From the NCBI RefSeq assembly GCF_000526215.1, contig NZ_JAFQ01000004.1:744001-808000 (forward strand): a stretch of DNA of 64,000 nt. Direction: 5' to 3'. A program made the position numbers and the translations under genes. This DNA comes from Nocardia sp. BMG51109 (lineage in GTDB: Bacteria; Actinomycetota; Actinomycetes; Mycobacteriales; Mycobacteriaceae). This document shows, in pieces, positions 36,975-48,275 of this stretch (position 1 is the stretch's first letter; each line of letters begins with the position of its first letter). The notes beneath the pieces were generated by a model. That model was not told the DNA's origin. It made no database searches and was given only the letters and a program-made list of their open reading frames with translations.

Positions 36975-38078
36975 ATGGCTCTCGTCACGCGCGTGACGGA
37001 CCTGATCGGCAACACTCCGTTGTTCGAGCTCGCCACCACCGACACCGGCACCCGGCTGCTGCTCAAGCTCGAGCAGTTCAATCCGACCGGCGCCGCGAAG
37101 ATCCGGATGGCCCGCGCCATGGTTCTCGATGCGGAGAGTCGTGGTTTGCTGAAGGTTGGCGGGCATATCATCGAGTCCACGTCCGGAAATACCGGACTGG
37201 GACTGGCGGTGGTGGCGGCCGAACGCGGGTATCGCTTCACCGCGGTCGTCGACCACCACGCCGCCAAGGACAAACTGCGCGCGATGCAAGCCATGGGAGC
37301 CGAACTCGTCTACGTCGCCGACGATGGTGACACTCGCCCGAACGGTCAGGGCCCGGAGGAGGCAGCCTGCGTAACCACGGAGGGCCCCCGTTCGGGCGAC
37401 ATCGAGCCGAGCCTGGCCACCTCGGCGCGGGAGGACCTGGCCGAGGCGATGGCGGACGCCCGGCCCGACGCCTACTTCACCGAACAGCACAACAACGACG
37501 CCAACGCGGTCGGATATTATGCCGTCGCCAAGGAGTTGCTGGACGATCTGGAACGGGTCGACATCCTGCTGTCGGCGGTCGGCACCGGCGGTTCGCTGTT
37601 CGGCACCGCCCGGCGGCTGCGCGAATTGGGCTGCCGCCCACGAGTGATCGGCGTGGAGCCGGTGGGCTCGATCGCGTTCGGCGGGCCGGGCGGGCCGTAC
37701 TGGCAGTCGGGCACCGGCACCCCGCCGGGCGCCACCGTCGGCACGGCCGTCGACTACGCGCTGCTGGACGAGGGCCTGAAGGTGTCCGATGCGGCCGCCT
37801 TCGCCACCGCCCGTGCGGTGGCGACGAAGACGGGCCTGCTGATCGGCGGTTCGGCCGGCGGTTCCGTGCATGCCGCGCTGACCCGGCTCGAGCAGTTCCC
37901 GGCCGGCTCCACCGTCGTCACGATCGTGTGCGACGGCGGCGAGAAGTATCTGGACACCGTCTTCGACGACGACTGGATGAACGACCGCGACCTGCTGGAC
38001 GAATCCACCGAGAGCGAGGTGCTCGAGTTGCTGAACCGCTACTCGCCCGCGCACCGAGACCTGGTCGGCGCGCCGTGA
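36975..38078 (+). CDS. SbnA-like PLP synthase (cysteine synthase fold, diaminopropionate pathway)
   Basis: The product has 367 residues of fold-type II PLP enzymes. NPTGAAKIRMA holds the Schiff-base lysine, ESTSGNTGLGLAVVA binds the substrate, GTGGSLFGTA binds the PLP phosphate, and the C-terminus keeps GGSAGGS and VCDGGEKYLDTVF, all like SbnA. SbnA condenses O-phosphoserine with glutamate to feed SbnB. Compared with cysteine synthase an insertion of some 20 residues follows residue 115. The ATG follows GAGGAG. It is the last gene of the oxygenase - SbnB - decarboxylase - SbnA operon; the link to SbnA is by pattern, not a search. Confidence 0.8.
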   Translation: MALVTRVTDLIGNTPLFELATTDTGTRLLLKLEQFNPTGAAKIRMARAMVLDAESRGLLKVGGHIIESTSGNTGLGLAVVAAERGYRFTAVVDHHAAKDKLRAMQAMGAELVYVADDGDTRPNGQGPEEAACVTTEGPRSGDIEPSLATSAREDLAEAMADARPDAYFTEQHNNDANAVGYYAVAKELLDDLERVDILLSAVGTGGSLFGTARRLRELGCRPRVIGVEPVGSIAFGGPGGPYWQSGTGTPPGATVGTAVDYALLDEGLKVSDAAAFATARAVATKTGLLIGGSAGGSVHAALTRLEQFPAGSTVVTIVCDGGEKYLDTVFDDDWMNDRDLLDESTESEVLELLNRYSPAHRDLVGAP

Positions 38079-38134
38079 CACCGACACGCCCCGACTGCGG
38101 ACACGCCCGGGCGATGCCGACTTCCCCCGATTCA

Positions 38135-38153
38135 GGAAGTAAGGTAAACCTAA
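38135..38153. promoter_or_regulatory. DtxR/IdeR-like iron box before the MATE gene
   Basis: GGAAGTAAGGTAAACCTAA matches the iron-box consensus at 13 of 19 positions, best in the right half (ACCTAA). It lies 59 bases upstream of the MATE gene. Confidence 0.6.
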
Positions 38154-38211
38154 CTACGAGAACAGTTGTGAGCAAGTTCGAGAACGTGGTTCTCATACAC
38201 GAAAGGGTGCA

Positions 38212-39615
38212 ATGAGCGGCGCATCGAACCGTTCCGATTGGCGCAGCCTCAGCACGCTGGCCACGCCCATCGCGCTGACCCAGCTCGCACAGATCGCGGT
38301 GTCGACCACGAACATCGCGCTGATGGGCTCGCTCGGCATCACCCAGGTGGCGGCCGGTGGCCTGGCCCTGACCCTGTTCAACCAGATCCGCACCATGTGC
38401 GTCGGCCTGATCACCGCCACCGGCAACCAGGTCGCCACCGTGCTCAGCCGCGCCGAGAAGCGCGGCACCGATCCCGACGGCGAGATCCGCGACGTCGTCC
38501 GGTCCAGTTTCCTGATCGCGACCGTCGCGGGCCTGCTCGGCGGGCTGGTCCTCGTCGCGCTGGGCTGGGCGCTGCAATGGCTGGGGCAGGACGCGGCGGT
38601 GCTGTCCGCGGCGCGGCCCATGATGGTGGCGCTGGCCCCCGGCCTGCTGCCGTGCCTGTGGTTCCAGGTGCTGCGCCAGTACACCGTCGGCATGCAGCGC
38701 CCGCAGGCGCTGCTGCTGGTCACCCTCGGTTCGGTGGCGCTGAATCTCGTTCTCGCGCTGGGCTTCATGCACGGCTGGGCGGGGCTGCCGGCGATGGGCC
38801 TGACCGGCGTGGGCATCGCCACCTCGCTGGTCTTCCTGATCACCTTCGCCGTGCTCTGGGCGATGGTGCGGCACGACGGGCGACTGGGCGCGACGCTGCC
38901 GGTGCGGATGTGGCCGGTGCGGCTGCGGACCGTCGCCGCGGAGCTGCGGCTGGGCACGCCGATCGCGCTCACCTACGGATCCGAGGCCGGCATGTTCTCG
39001 GTGCTGGCCCTGGTGATGGGCACCCTGGGCCCGGCCGCGCTGGCCGCGCACAACGTCGTCTACCAACTCGTCTACATCGTGTTCCAGGTGGCGATCGGCC
39101 TCTCGCACGGCGTCTCGATCCTGGTCAGCAAGGCCGTGGCCCGCGACGAGCCCCGGCGTGCGCACGGGCTGGCCTGGCTGTCGCTGAGGCAGGCCGCGCT
39201 GGTCTCCGCCGTCGTCGGGGTGCTCTACCTGGCCACGCCCGACGCGGTGCTGTGCCCGTTCCTCACCAGCCACGACGGCGACACGGTGGCGCTCGCGCAC
39301 ACCCTGCTGCTGATCGCGATCGTGCTGCAGTTCTTCGACGCGGCACAGAACATCGGCACCGGCCTGCTGCGCGGACTGAAGGACACCCGCGCCGGATTCC
39401 GGCTGTCGCTGGTCGGCTACTGGATTGTGGGATTGCCCACAGCGCTGCTGCTCGCCTTCCCTGTCGGGCTGGGCGCGGCGGGCGTCTGGTGGGGGCTGAC
39501 GGCGGGCCTGGCCGCCACCGCCGGGCTGATGCTGCGCCGCTATTTCGCGCTGCTCGGCGTGCGCGAACAGGCCCAGCCGCGGGTGCTCGCCGGCAGTCTG
39601 GGTGGCTCCACCTGA
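38212..39615 (+). CDS. MATE-family efflux transporter (putative metallophore exporter)
   Basis: The product has 467 residues and 12 predicted transmembrane helices in two six-helix halves. The first half opens with LATPIALTQLAQIAVSTTNIALMGSLG, the MatE domain start. MATE proteins export organic cations and small metabolites with H+ or Na+. The ATG follows GAAAGGG. An IdeR-like box upstream and the adjoining SbnA/B-type genes suggest it exports the metallophore. The substrate is inferred from context only. Confidence 0.88.
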   Translation: MSGASNRSDWRSLSTLATPIALTQLAQIAVSTTNIALMGSLGITQVAAGGLALTLFNQIRTMCVGLITATGNQVATVLSRAEKRGTDPDGEIRDVVRSSFLIATVAGLLGGLVLVALGWALQWLGQDAAVLSAARPMMVALAPGLLPCLWFQVLRQYTVGMQRPQALLLVTLGSVALNLVLALGFMHGWAGLPAMGLTGVGIATSLVFLITFAVLWAMVRHDGRLGATLPVRMWPVRLRTVAAELRLGTPIALTYGSEAGMFSVLALVMGTLGPAALAAHNVVYQLVYIVFQVAIGLSHGVSILVSKAVARDEPRRAHGLAWLSLRQAALVSAVVGVLYLATPDAVLCPFLTSHDGDTVALAHTLLLIAIVLQFFDAAQNIGTGLLRGLKDTRAGFRLSLVGYWIVGLPTALLLAFPVGLGAAGVWWGLTAGLAATAGLMLRRYFALLGVREQAQPRVLAGSLGGST

Positions 39616-39837
39616 GACCGCCCGGCCACCGGCCGACACGGAATTCTCATCTCGGCGTAAGCATGTCGTCACCACGCGTCGGCAGGGTGGGGGGTGCGGC
39701 TTCGCTATCCTGACGCGCGGGAGTTCGAGGCCGAGGGCGGGATCCATGCGCGCTCGAGCGGAGGCTCCGCGTGATTACGCGGACCGCTCGCACCGGACCC
39801 CGACCGCTCAGGCAAGCTACCGCCGGGAGGAAGCGCG

Positions 39838-40809
39838 GTGCAGTTCAGCAGGGTCGCGGAGCATCCGCGGCCGGACCACGTCCTGTTCCATTTCAGCGAT
39901 ACCCACCTGATCGCCGGCGACGGCGCGCTGCACGGCGTCGTCGACGCCGAGGAACGCCTGCGCCGGCTGCTGGCGAATGCGGAGGCCGGCGGCATCACGC
40001 CCACCGCGATCGTGTTCACCGGCGACCTGACCGACCACGGCGAACCGCGCGCCTACGGCAAGCTGCGTGCGCTGGTCGAGCCGTTCGCCGAACGGCTGGG
40101 CGCGCCGGTCGTATGGGTCACCGGGAACCACGACAGCCGGGCCGCGCTGCGCGAGCGGCTGCTCGACGAGGACGGCTCCACCGAACCGCTCGACCGGGTG
40201 CACACCGTCGGCGGGCTGCGCATCGTGGTGCTCGACACCACCGTCCCCGGGCACCACCACGGCGAGCTGGCCGATGCCCAATTGGATTGGCTGCGTTCGG
40301 TATTGGCCGATCCGGCGCCGTTCGGAACGATCCTGGCGATGCATCACCCGCCGGTCCCGTGCATCCAGGACCTGGCGGTGACGGTGGAACTGCGCGACCA
40401 GAAGCGGCTCGCCGATGTGCTCGACGGCACCGACGTGCGCAGCATCCTGGCCGGGCACCTGCACTTCTCGACCACCGCGACGTTCGCCGGCATCCCGGTC
40501 TCGGTGGCCTCCTCCGCCTGCTACAGCCAGGATCTGTCCGTGGCCGAGGGCGGCCAGCGCGGCCGCGACGGCGCGCAGAGCTTCAACTACGTGCACGTCT
40601 ACCCCGACACCGTGGTGCATTCGGTGGTGCCGATCGATCACGGCCCGACGGTCGGCAAGCCGGCGACCCCCGAGGAGGCCGCCGAACGCCTGCGGCGGGC
40701 GGGGATCGTCATCCCACCCGCCGCCCGCATCCCGCACGTCATGAACCGGCGGGCATCCGCTCCTACGCAGCCCCAGGCTCCAGGGCCGCCAGCGGGTCCT
40801 CGTCGCTGA
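39838..40809 (+). CDS. Metallophosphodiesterase, CpdA/Rv0805-like
   Basis: The product has 323 residues. The metal ligands of the calcineurin-like fold are all visible: FSDTHL (D-x-H), [21 protein letters not shown] and AGHLHFS. The best-known relative is mycobacterial Rv0805, a cyclic-nucleotide phosphodiesterase. The GTG at 39838 follows GGGAGGAAGCGCG. It is convergent with the Stealth gene. Its natural substrate could be cAMP or another phosphodiester. Confidence 0.87.
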   Translation: MQFSRVAEHPRPDHVLFHFSDTHLIAGDGALHGVVDAEERLRRLLANAEAGGITPTAIVFTGDLTDHGEPRAYGKLRALVEPFAERLGAPVVWVTGNHDSRAALRERLLDEDGSTEPLDRVHTVGGLRIVVLDTTVPGHHHGELADAQLDWLRSVLADPAPFGTILAMHHPPVPCIQDLAVTVELRDQKRLADVLDGTDVRSILAGHLHFSTTATFAGIPVSVASSACYSQDLSVAEGGQRGRDGAQSFNYVHVYPDTVVHSVVPIDHGPTVGKPATPEEAAERLRRAGIVIPPAARIPHVMNRRASAPTQPQAPGPPAGPRR

Positions 40810-42205
40810 TCCGCTCCCAGGGGGCCGGGTCCGGGAAGTAGTCCTGCAGGAACTCCGAGACCGTTCGCACCCGCTCGGCCTCCGGGACCTCCGGGAAGCT
40901 GCCGTCGTTGAGACAGAAGAAGTCCACCTTGCGCCGGTGCGCCAGGCCGTCCAGCAGGGCCAGGCCCGTGTGGCTGGTGGTGTCGACGTAGCGGACCTTG
41001 GCCGACTCCTGCGGCACCGCGCGCCCGGTGAGCAGGGCGTAGTAGTGATACAGCGAGTTCGTGACCGAGATATCGGTGGCCGCCCGGAACCGGCTGTCCC
41101 GGGTGCGCGCGAAGTCCGCCGCGAATTCGCGTTCCATCTCCCGTAATACGCTGCGCCGCAACGGAACCGGTGTGTGTTCCAGGTGCCGGGTGATGACGTG
41201 CCCGAACCGGTCGGCCAGCAGCCGCCGGTTCACCCGCGCGGCGTTCTCGAATCCGCTGCGCCGCTCGGTGTTCACGCCCGGCCCGATCCGCGTGTCCGCC
41301 TCGATGAACCGGCTGATACCGGCCGGGGTGAAGAACATCGACGGCCGCACCGGACGCGCGAAGAACATGTCGTCGTTGGAGTAGAGGAAGTGCTCCGACA
41401 GTCCCTCGATGTGCTGCAGCTGGCACTCCACCGCATGGGAATTGAATACCGGCAGCCCGCGGGTATCGGAGAAGTGGTCCACCGCGCGGACGACCGTCAC
41501 CTTGGGGTCGTCGGCGAGCCAGTCGGGCGTACGGGAATCGGTGGCGATGAAGATGCGCCGGATCCACGGCGCGTTCTTGTGCAGCGAGCGCAGCGCGTAC
41601 TTCAACTCGTCGATCTGCCGGATGCGCGCGTCGGCGTCGTCGCCCTCCCCGACCACCACCTGGGCCAGCATTCCCGCGCGGCGAGCGCGGAATTCGGGAT
41701 CGGTGCCGTCCACCCAGGAGTACACGATGTCGATGTCGAACCCGACGTCGGTGTGCTGTGGCGCGAACATCCCGGCCAGCGTCGGCCAGCCGGTGTCGAA
41801 CAGCAGCACCGTCGCCTGTTCCACGTCGTCGAGGTCGAAGACGTTGCGGGTCAGGGCATTCGGGCGCGGGCACTCCACCGTGTCACCGTGCTGGTCCCAC
41901 AGCTCGAGATCCACCCGGTGCGCCGGATCCACATCGCGGCCGATTCGGAAGACGTTGTGCCGCACCTCGTTACAGGCGAAGCCCGCGACCACGGCCGCCC
42001 CCAGTACCCGCCGCAGCGCGGCCCGGTGCGTGGAATCGACGGCCAGCGCCAGGCGATGTTCGGAGCTGCGAATCAGCAGGAACGGTATCTGCGCGGCCGC
42101 CAGTTCGGCCCGCAGATACCGCAGATCGCCGACCACCGCCGCCGACACCGCCAGATTCGCCACCGCCGCCGACCCGGCCGTTTCCACCGCTTCGAATTCC
42201 GCCAT
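40763..42205 (-). CDS. Stealth-family sugar-phosphate transferase
   Basis: The product has 480 residues. After an N-terminal domain of about 165 residues come the conserved Stealth regions: CR1 [19 protein letters not shown]2 [26 protein letters not shown] followed by [13 protein letters not shown], and CR3/CR4 in the C-terminal third ([21 protein letters not shown]). Such enzymes transfer hexose-1-phosphate to extend cell-surface polymers in actinobacteria and pathogens. The ATG at 42203-42205 follows GAGGAGA; an upstream extension is open but less likely. Confidence 0.9.
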   Translation of the reverse strand: MAEFEAVETAGSAAVANLAVSAAVVGDLRYLRAELAAAQIPFLLIRSSEHRLALAVDSTHRAALRRVLGAAVVAGFACNEVRHNVFRIGRDVDPAHRVDLELWDQHGDTVECPRPNALTRNVFDLDDVEQATVLLFDTGWPTLAGMFAPQHTDVGFDIDIVYSWVDGTDPEFRARRAGMLAQVVVGEGDDADARIRQIDELKYALRSLHKNAPWIRRIFIATDSRTPDWLADDPKVTVVRAVDHFSDTRGLPVFNSHAVECQLQHIEGLSEHFLYSNDDMFFARPVRPSMFFTPAGISRFIEADTRIGPGVNTERRSGFENAARVNRRLLADRFGHVITRHLEHTPVPLRRSVLREMEREFAADFARTRDSRFRAATDISVTNSLYHYYALLTGRAVPQESAKVRYVDTTSHTGLALLDGLAHRRKVDFFCLNDGSFPEVPEAERVRTVSEFLQDYFPDPAPWERISDEDPLAALEPGAA

Positions 42206-42735
42206 CACCGTCTCCTCACCATCCCGAACCCGAGATGCCATCCCGAAGCGCCATCCCGAAGTCATCCGAACCGCGGCCCCCGAGCGGACCGCGGGCATCA
42301 CCCGTGCGCGAACGCACGCACACATGCCCTCCGCCGAGCTGGCGGAGGGCGCACAGAACCGTCGAGCGCGTTACAAGAAACCGCGGGAGGCGAGACCGTT
42401 CGGGAACGCCGCCCACAGCCGGTACCGGAAAGGCCGGAATCCCATTCGCTCTCACCTCACTCGTGTCGGGGCGCCATCACCGTGCCGGAACACACGGCGG
42501 CGCGTCGTGCGGTTGCTACTGCGTTCGTCCACACCATGAATCGGTGTACGAACCGCTTCACCGGGCAGTCATCGGCCGGTTACTCGCGTGACCCCGGTAG
42601 TACGGGGAACTGTTACGAATGATGCAACCGCCGGTGCCTGTTAGTCAATCTCGGGATTCGCAGGTCCCGACCTGTTTTCACATCCGTAACGGATCCCGCC
42701 CGCGCGGCCGGGCCGGAAACCGACCGGCGGCCAAC
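42206..42735. other. Intergenic region between Stealth and flavodoxin genes
   Basis: No gene is supported. It contains a perfect 10-bp inverted repeat with a GAGCT loop at 42326-42350 (GCCCTCCGCC/GGCGGAGGGC), which could act as a transcription-stop or leader hairpin for the Stealth gene. Part of the stretch is AT-richer (42590-42660). Confidence 0.5.
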
Positions 42736-42754
42736 TTAGGGTAGGCTCACCAAC
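42736..42754. promoter_or_regulatory. DtxR/IdeR-like iron box before the flavodoxin
   Basis: TTAGGGTAGGCTCACCAAC matches the iron-box consensus at 15 of 19 positions, the best of the four boxes in this window. It is 51 bases upstream of the flavodoxin start. Confidence 0.75.
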
Positions 42755-42772
42755 TGTCCAGTGGAGGCTGCG

Positions 42773-42812
42773 CGAGGAGGCAGTGTGCGGGTCGAGGAGG
42801 CAGTGTGCGGGT
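42773..42812 (+). repeat. 20-bp tandem duplication of the ribosome site and start of the flavodoxin
   Basis: CGAGGAGGCAGTGTGCGGGT is present at 42773-42792 and again at 42793-42812. Each copy contains GAGGAGG followed by GTG, so the ribosome site and start codon are doubled. Confidence 0.95.
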
Positions 42813-43260
42813 AGTGATTCTGTTCGGGACCGAGATGGGCACCGCGGAGCGGACGGCCGAGGCCGTCGCCGACGAGCTGGCGAAATCCCACGATGTCGCG
42901 ATCTACGACATGTCCGACTTCGACACCGACGATCTGGACACCCGCGACTTCCACGTGCTGGTCTGCTCCACCTACGGCTCGGGCGACCTGCCCACCGGGG
43001 CCGAACCGTTCTTCGAGCAGCTCGACGACCGCCTGCCCGACCTCACCGGGCTGCGGTTCGCCGTGTTCGGCCTGGGCGATTCCGTCTACGACGAGACCTT
43101 CAACCGCGGCGGCGAGATCTGCGCCGAGAAGTTCGCCGCACGGGGCGCGGAGCAGGTCGGCGAGCACGCCCGCCACGACGCCTCGAGCCCGGTCCGGCCG
43201 CAGGATCAGGCCCTCGAATGGGTCCGGTCGCTACCGGTCGGCACCCTGGCCAACGCCTGA
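42805..43260 (+). CDS. Flavodoxin / MioC-like FMN protein
   Basis: The product has 151 residues. LFGTEMGTAERTAEAVADEL is the phosphate-binding loop for FMN, and CSTYGSGDLPTGA and FGLGDSVYDETFNRGG are the two loops around the isoalloxazine ring. Flavodoxins replace iron-sulphur ferredoxins when iron is short, and the strong IdeR-like box upstream supports this role. The GTG at 42805 follows GAGGAGGCA. A closely related start lies in the upstream copy of the 20-bp duplication but is out of frame. Confidence 0.88.
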   Translation: MRVVILFGTEMGTAERTAEAVADELAKSHDVAIYDMSDFDTDDLDTRDFHVLVCSTYGSGDLPTGAEPFFEQLDDRLPDLTGLRFAVFGLGDSVYDETFNRGGEICAEKFAARGAEQVGEHARHDASSPVRPQDQALEWVRSLPVGTLANA

Positions 43261-43418
43261 TTCGACACCTCCGACCAGCACCTCACCGGCGCTACCGGAC
43301 GCCGGAGAGGGACCGCTCGGTTTCCCAGAGTCCAGCGAGCAAGCGGCACAACGGCTTACACTGCTAGAACAGTGCGCGATTCAGCCCGCAGCACGAGCCG
43401 ACCGTGAGGTGACGAAAT

Positions 43419-43916
43419 ATGGTAGCCGGAGCCCGGGAACGTCAAGAGACCTCGACAGCCCCGGAGGCCGATCTGGCCGAACATCCCGAGCTGGACGTAC
43501 TACCGGAGTGGCCGCGCGAGACCATCGCGGTGCTGGTGACCACGGACCCGTCACCCCACGCGATCCCGGTGTCCTGGCCGGTGCGCGCCGGCGACCATCG
43601 AATTCTGTTGAGCCTGCGGTCCAATCGCGGCTCGCTGGCCCGGCTGCGCAGGCGGCCCGATGTGGCGCTGCTGATCCTCGGCGGCGACAACGTGGCGCTG
43701 TGCGCCCGCGGCGCCGCCCGCATCGTCGCCGACCCGATGCCCGATGCCGACGATTACGTGGCCGTCGCCATCGATGTCGAGGTGATCGACGACCACCGCC
43801 AGGGCGCCTTCCTGGTCGAGGCCGGAATTCAGCGCACAGTGCTCGACGAGTCCGAGCTGGAATACCTCGAGTCGCGTGTCGCTACCCTGCACGATATGGC
43901 CCAGCAGCAGAATTGA
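43419..43916 (+). CDS. Pyridoxamine 5'-phosphate oxidase-fold protein (PPOX class)
   Basis: The product has 165 residues. The split-barrel pattern is seen in [65 protein letters not shown], typical of flavin- or F420-binding PPOX proteins in actinobacteria. No substrate can be assigned. The gene ends 4 bases before the thiamine-binding protein gene, so they are likely co-transcribed. Confidence 0.8.
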   Translation: MVAGARERQETSTAPEADLAEHPELDVLPEWPRETIAVLVTTDPSPHAIPVSWPVRAGDHRILLSLRSNRGSLARLRRRPDVALLILGGDNVALCARGAARIVADPMPDADDYVAVAIDVEVIDDHRQGAFLVEAGIQRTVLDESELEYLESRVATLHDMAQQQN

Positions 43917-43920
43917 CGGC

Positions 43921-44217
43921 ATGATCGCCGCCTTCTCGGTCACCCCGCTCGGCGTCGGCGAGGACGTCGGCCGCGCCGTCGCCGAGGCCGTGCGCGTCGT
44001 GCGCGCCAGCGGCCTGCCCCACGAGACCACGGCCATGTTCACCTCGATCGAGGGCGAGTGGGACGAGGTGATGGCCGTGATCAAACAGGCCACCGATGCC
44101 GTCATGGCCGCGGCCCCGCGCTGCAGCCTGGTGATCAAGGCCGATATCCGGCCGGGCGTGACCGACGGCCTGACCTCGAAGGTGGACAGCGTCGAGCGCT
44201 ACCTCGCCGAGGAGTGA
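43921..44217 (+). CDS. Thiamine-binding protein (MTH1187/YkoF family)
   Basis: The product has 98 residues. The pattern [50 protein letters not shown] is the short ferredoxin-like fold of the MTH1187 family, which binds thiamine-like ligands. The ATG at 43921 lies 4 bases after the stop of the PPOX gene. No transporter for thiamine is adjacent. Confidence 0.87.
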   Translation: MIAAFSVTPLGVGEDVGRAVAEAVRVVRASGLPHETTAMFTSIEGEWDEVMAVIKQATDAVMAAAPRCSLVIKADIRPGVTDGLTSKVDSVERYLAEE

Positions 44218-44611
44218 GACAGTGGCCGCCGTGCGCTGCGGCAGGCCCGAAATCCGGCGTGCTCTCGATATCGCCGAAGAATATCGACTTGACGAACGCG
44301 GTTTCATCGTGCATTATCAAAAATGGGAAGACACCGAAGAATCGCGTGTCTCTTTCTCCGCGTCTCTGGACAAGAGTCGATTCCGAGTGTAATTTTGGTC
44401 CTCGTACCGGGGCGCGTGCTGGCCGACTCTCGAAATAGGAAATGACCGTGAAAGCGGCGCAGTCTGCGCGTCGCTTTCCCGACCGTTGGTGTCGAGTCAT
44501 GTTCGGGCGGCGTCCGGCACGGTGCACAAGGTGACATACAGCCCACAGGACAAGCAGATGCCGTGACGACCGCGCTCACGCGGGCGGCGCGACGTGCTGG
44601 AAGGACCCATC
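44218..44611. other. rpoB2 leader and promoter region
   Basis: No protein gene is supported. It is AT-richer than the flanks (44280-44410) and contains a promoter candidate at 44289-44317 and a GC-rich inverted repeat at 44231-44248 discussed as a possible rifamycin-associated element. The leader is about 290 bases long. Confidence 0.55.
44289..44317 (+). promoter_or_regulatory. Putative sigma70-like promoter of rpoB2
   Basis: TTGACG at 44289-44294 and CATTAT at 44312-44317 are 17 bases apart, an ideal spacing. It would give an untranslated leader of nearly 290 bases before the TTG start at 44612. Confidence 0.5.
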
Positions 44612-48019
<3,408 letters not shown>

Positions 48020-48046
48020 CCCGTCCGGAGGCCGGCCCGGCGTGCT

Positions 48047-48219
48047 TTCCCGTCATCCCCCGACACCCCGTCATCCCGGCGCGCTTCTTGGCCGGGATCA
48101 ATGACGGCAGAGGCACGCCGGGATCAATGACGGGGGAAGCACGCCGGGATCGATGACGAGGCGAGGGCGAGGCGGGATGACGGGGCGCGGGCGAGGCGGG
48201 ATGACGGGGCGCGGGCGAG
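48047..48219. repeat. Degenerate tandem repeat array between rpoB2 and helR
   Basis: The array contains CCGGGATCAATGACGG at 48092-48107 and 48118-48133 with a variant at 48144-48159 (period 26), followed by two perfect 24-bp units at 48172-48195 and 48196-48219. The first unit pairs with GTCATCCCGGC at 48070-48080 to form an imperfect hairpin, so the left part may end rpoB2 transcription. Confidence 0.8.
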
Positions 48220-48275
48220 GCGGCCTCGGCGAGATGAATCACCAGGGATCACGGGCCCGGAAGATGGGAGGGCAT

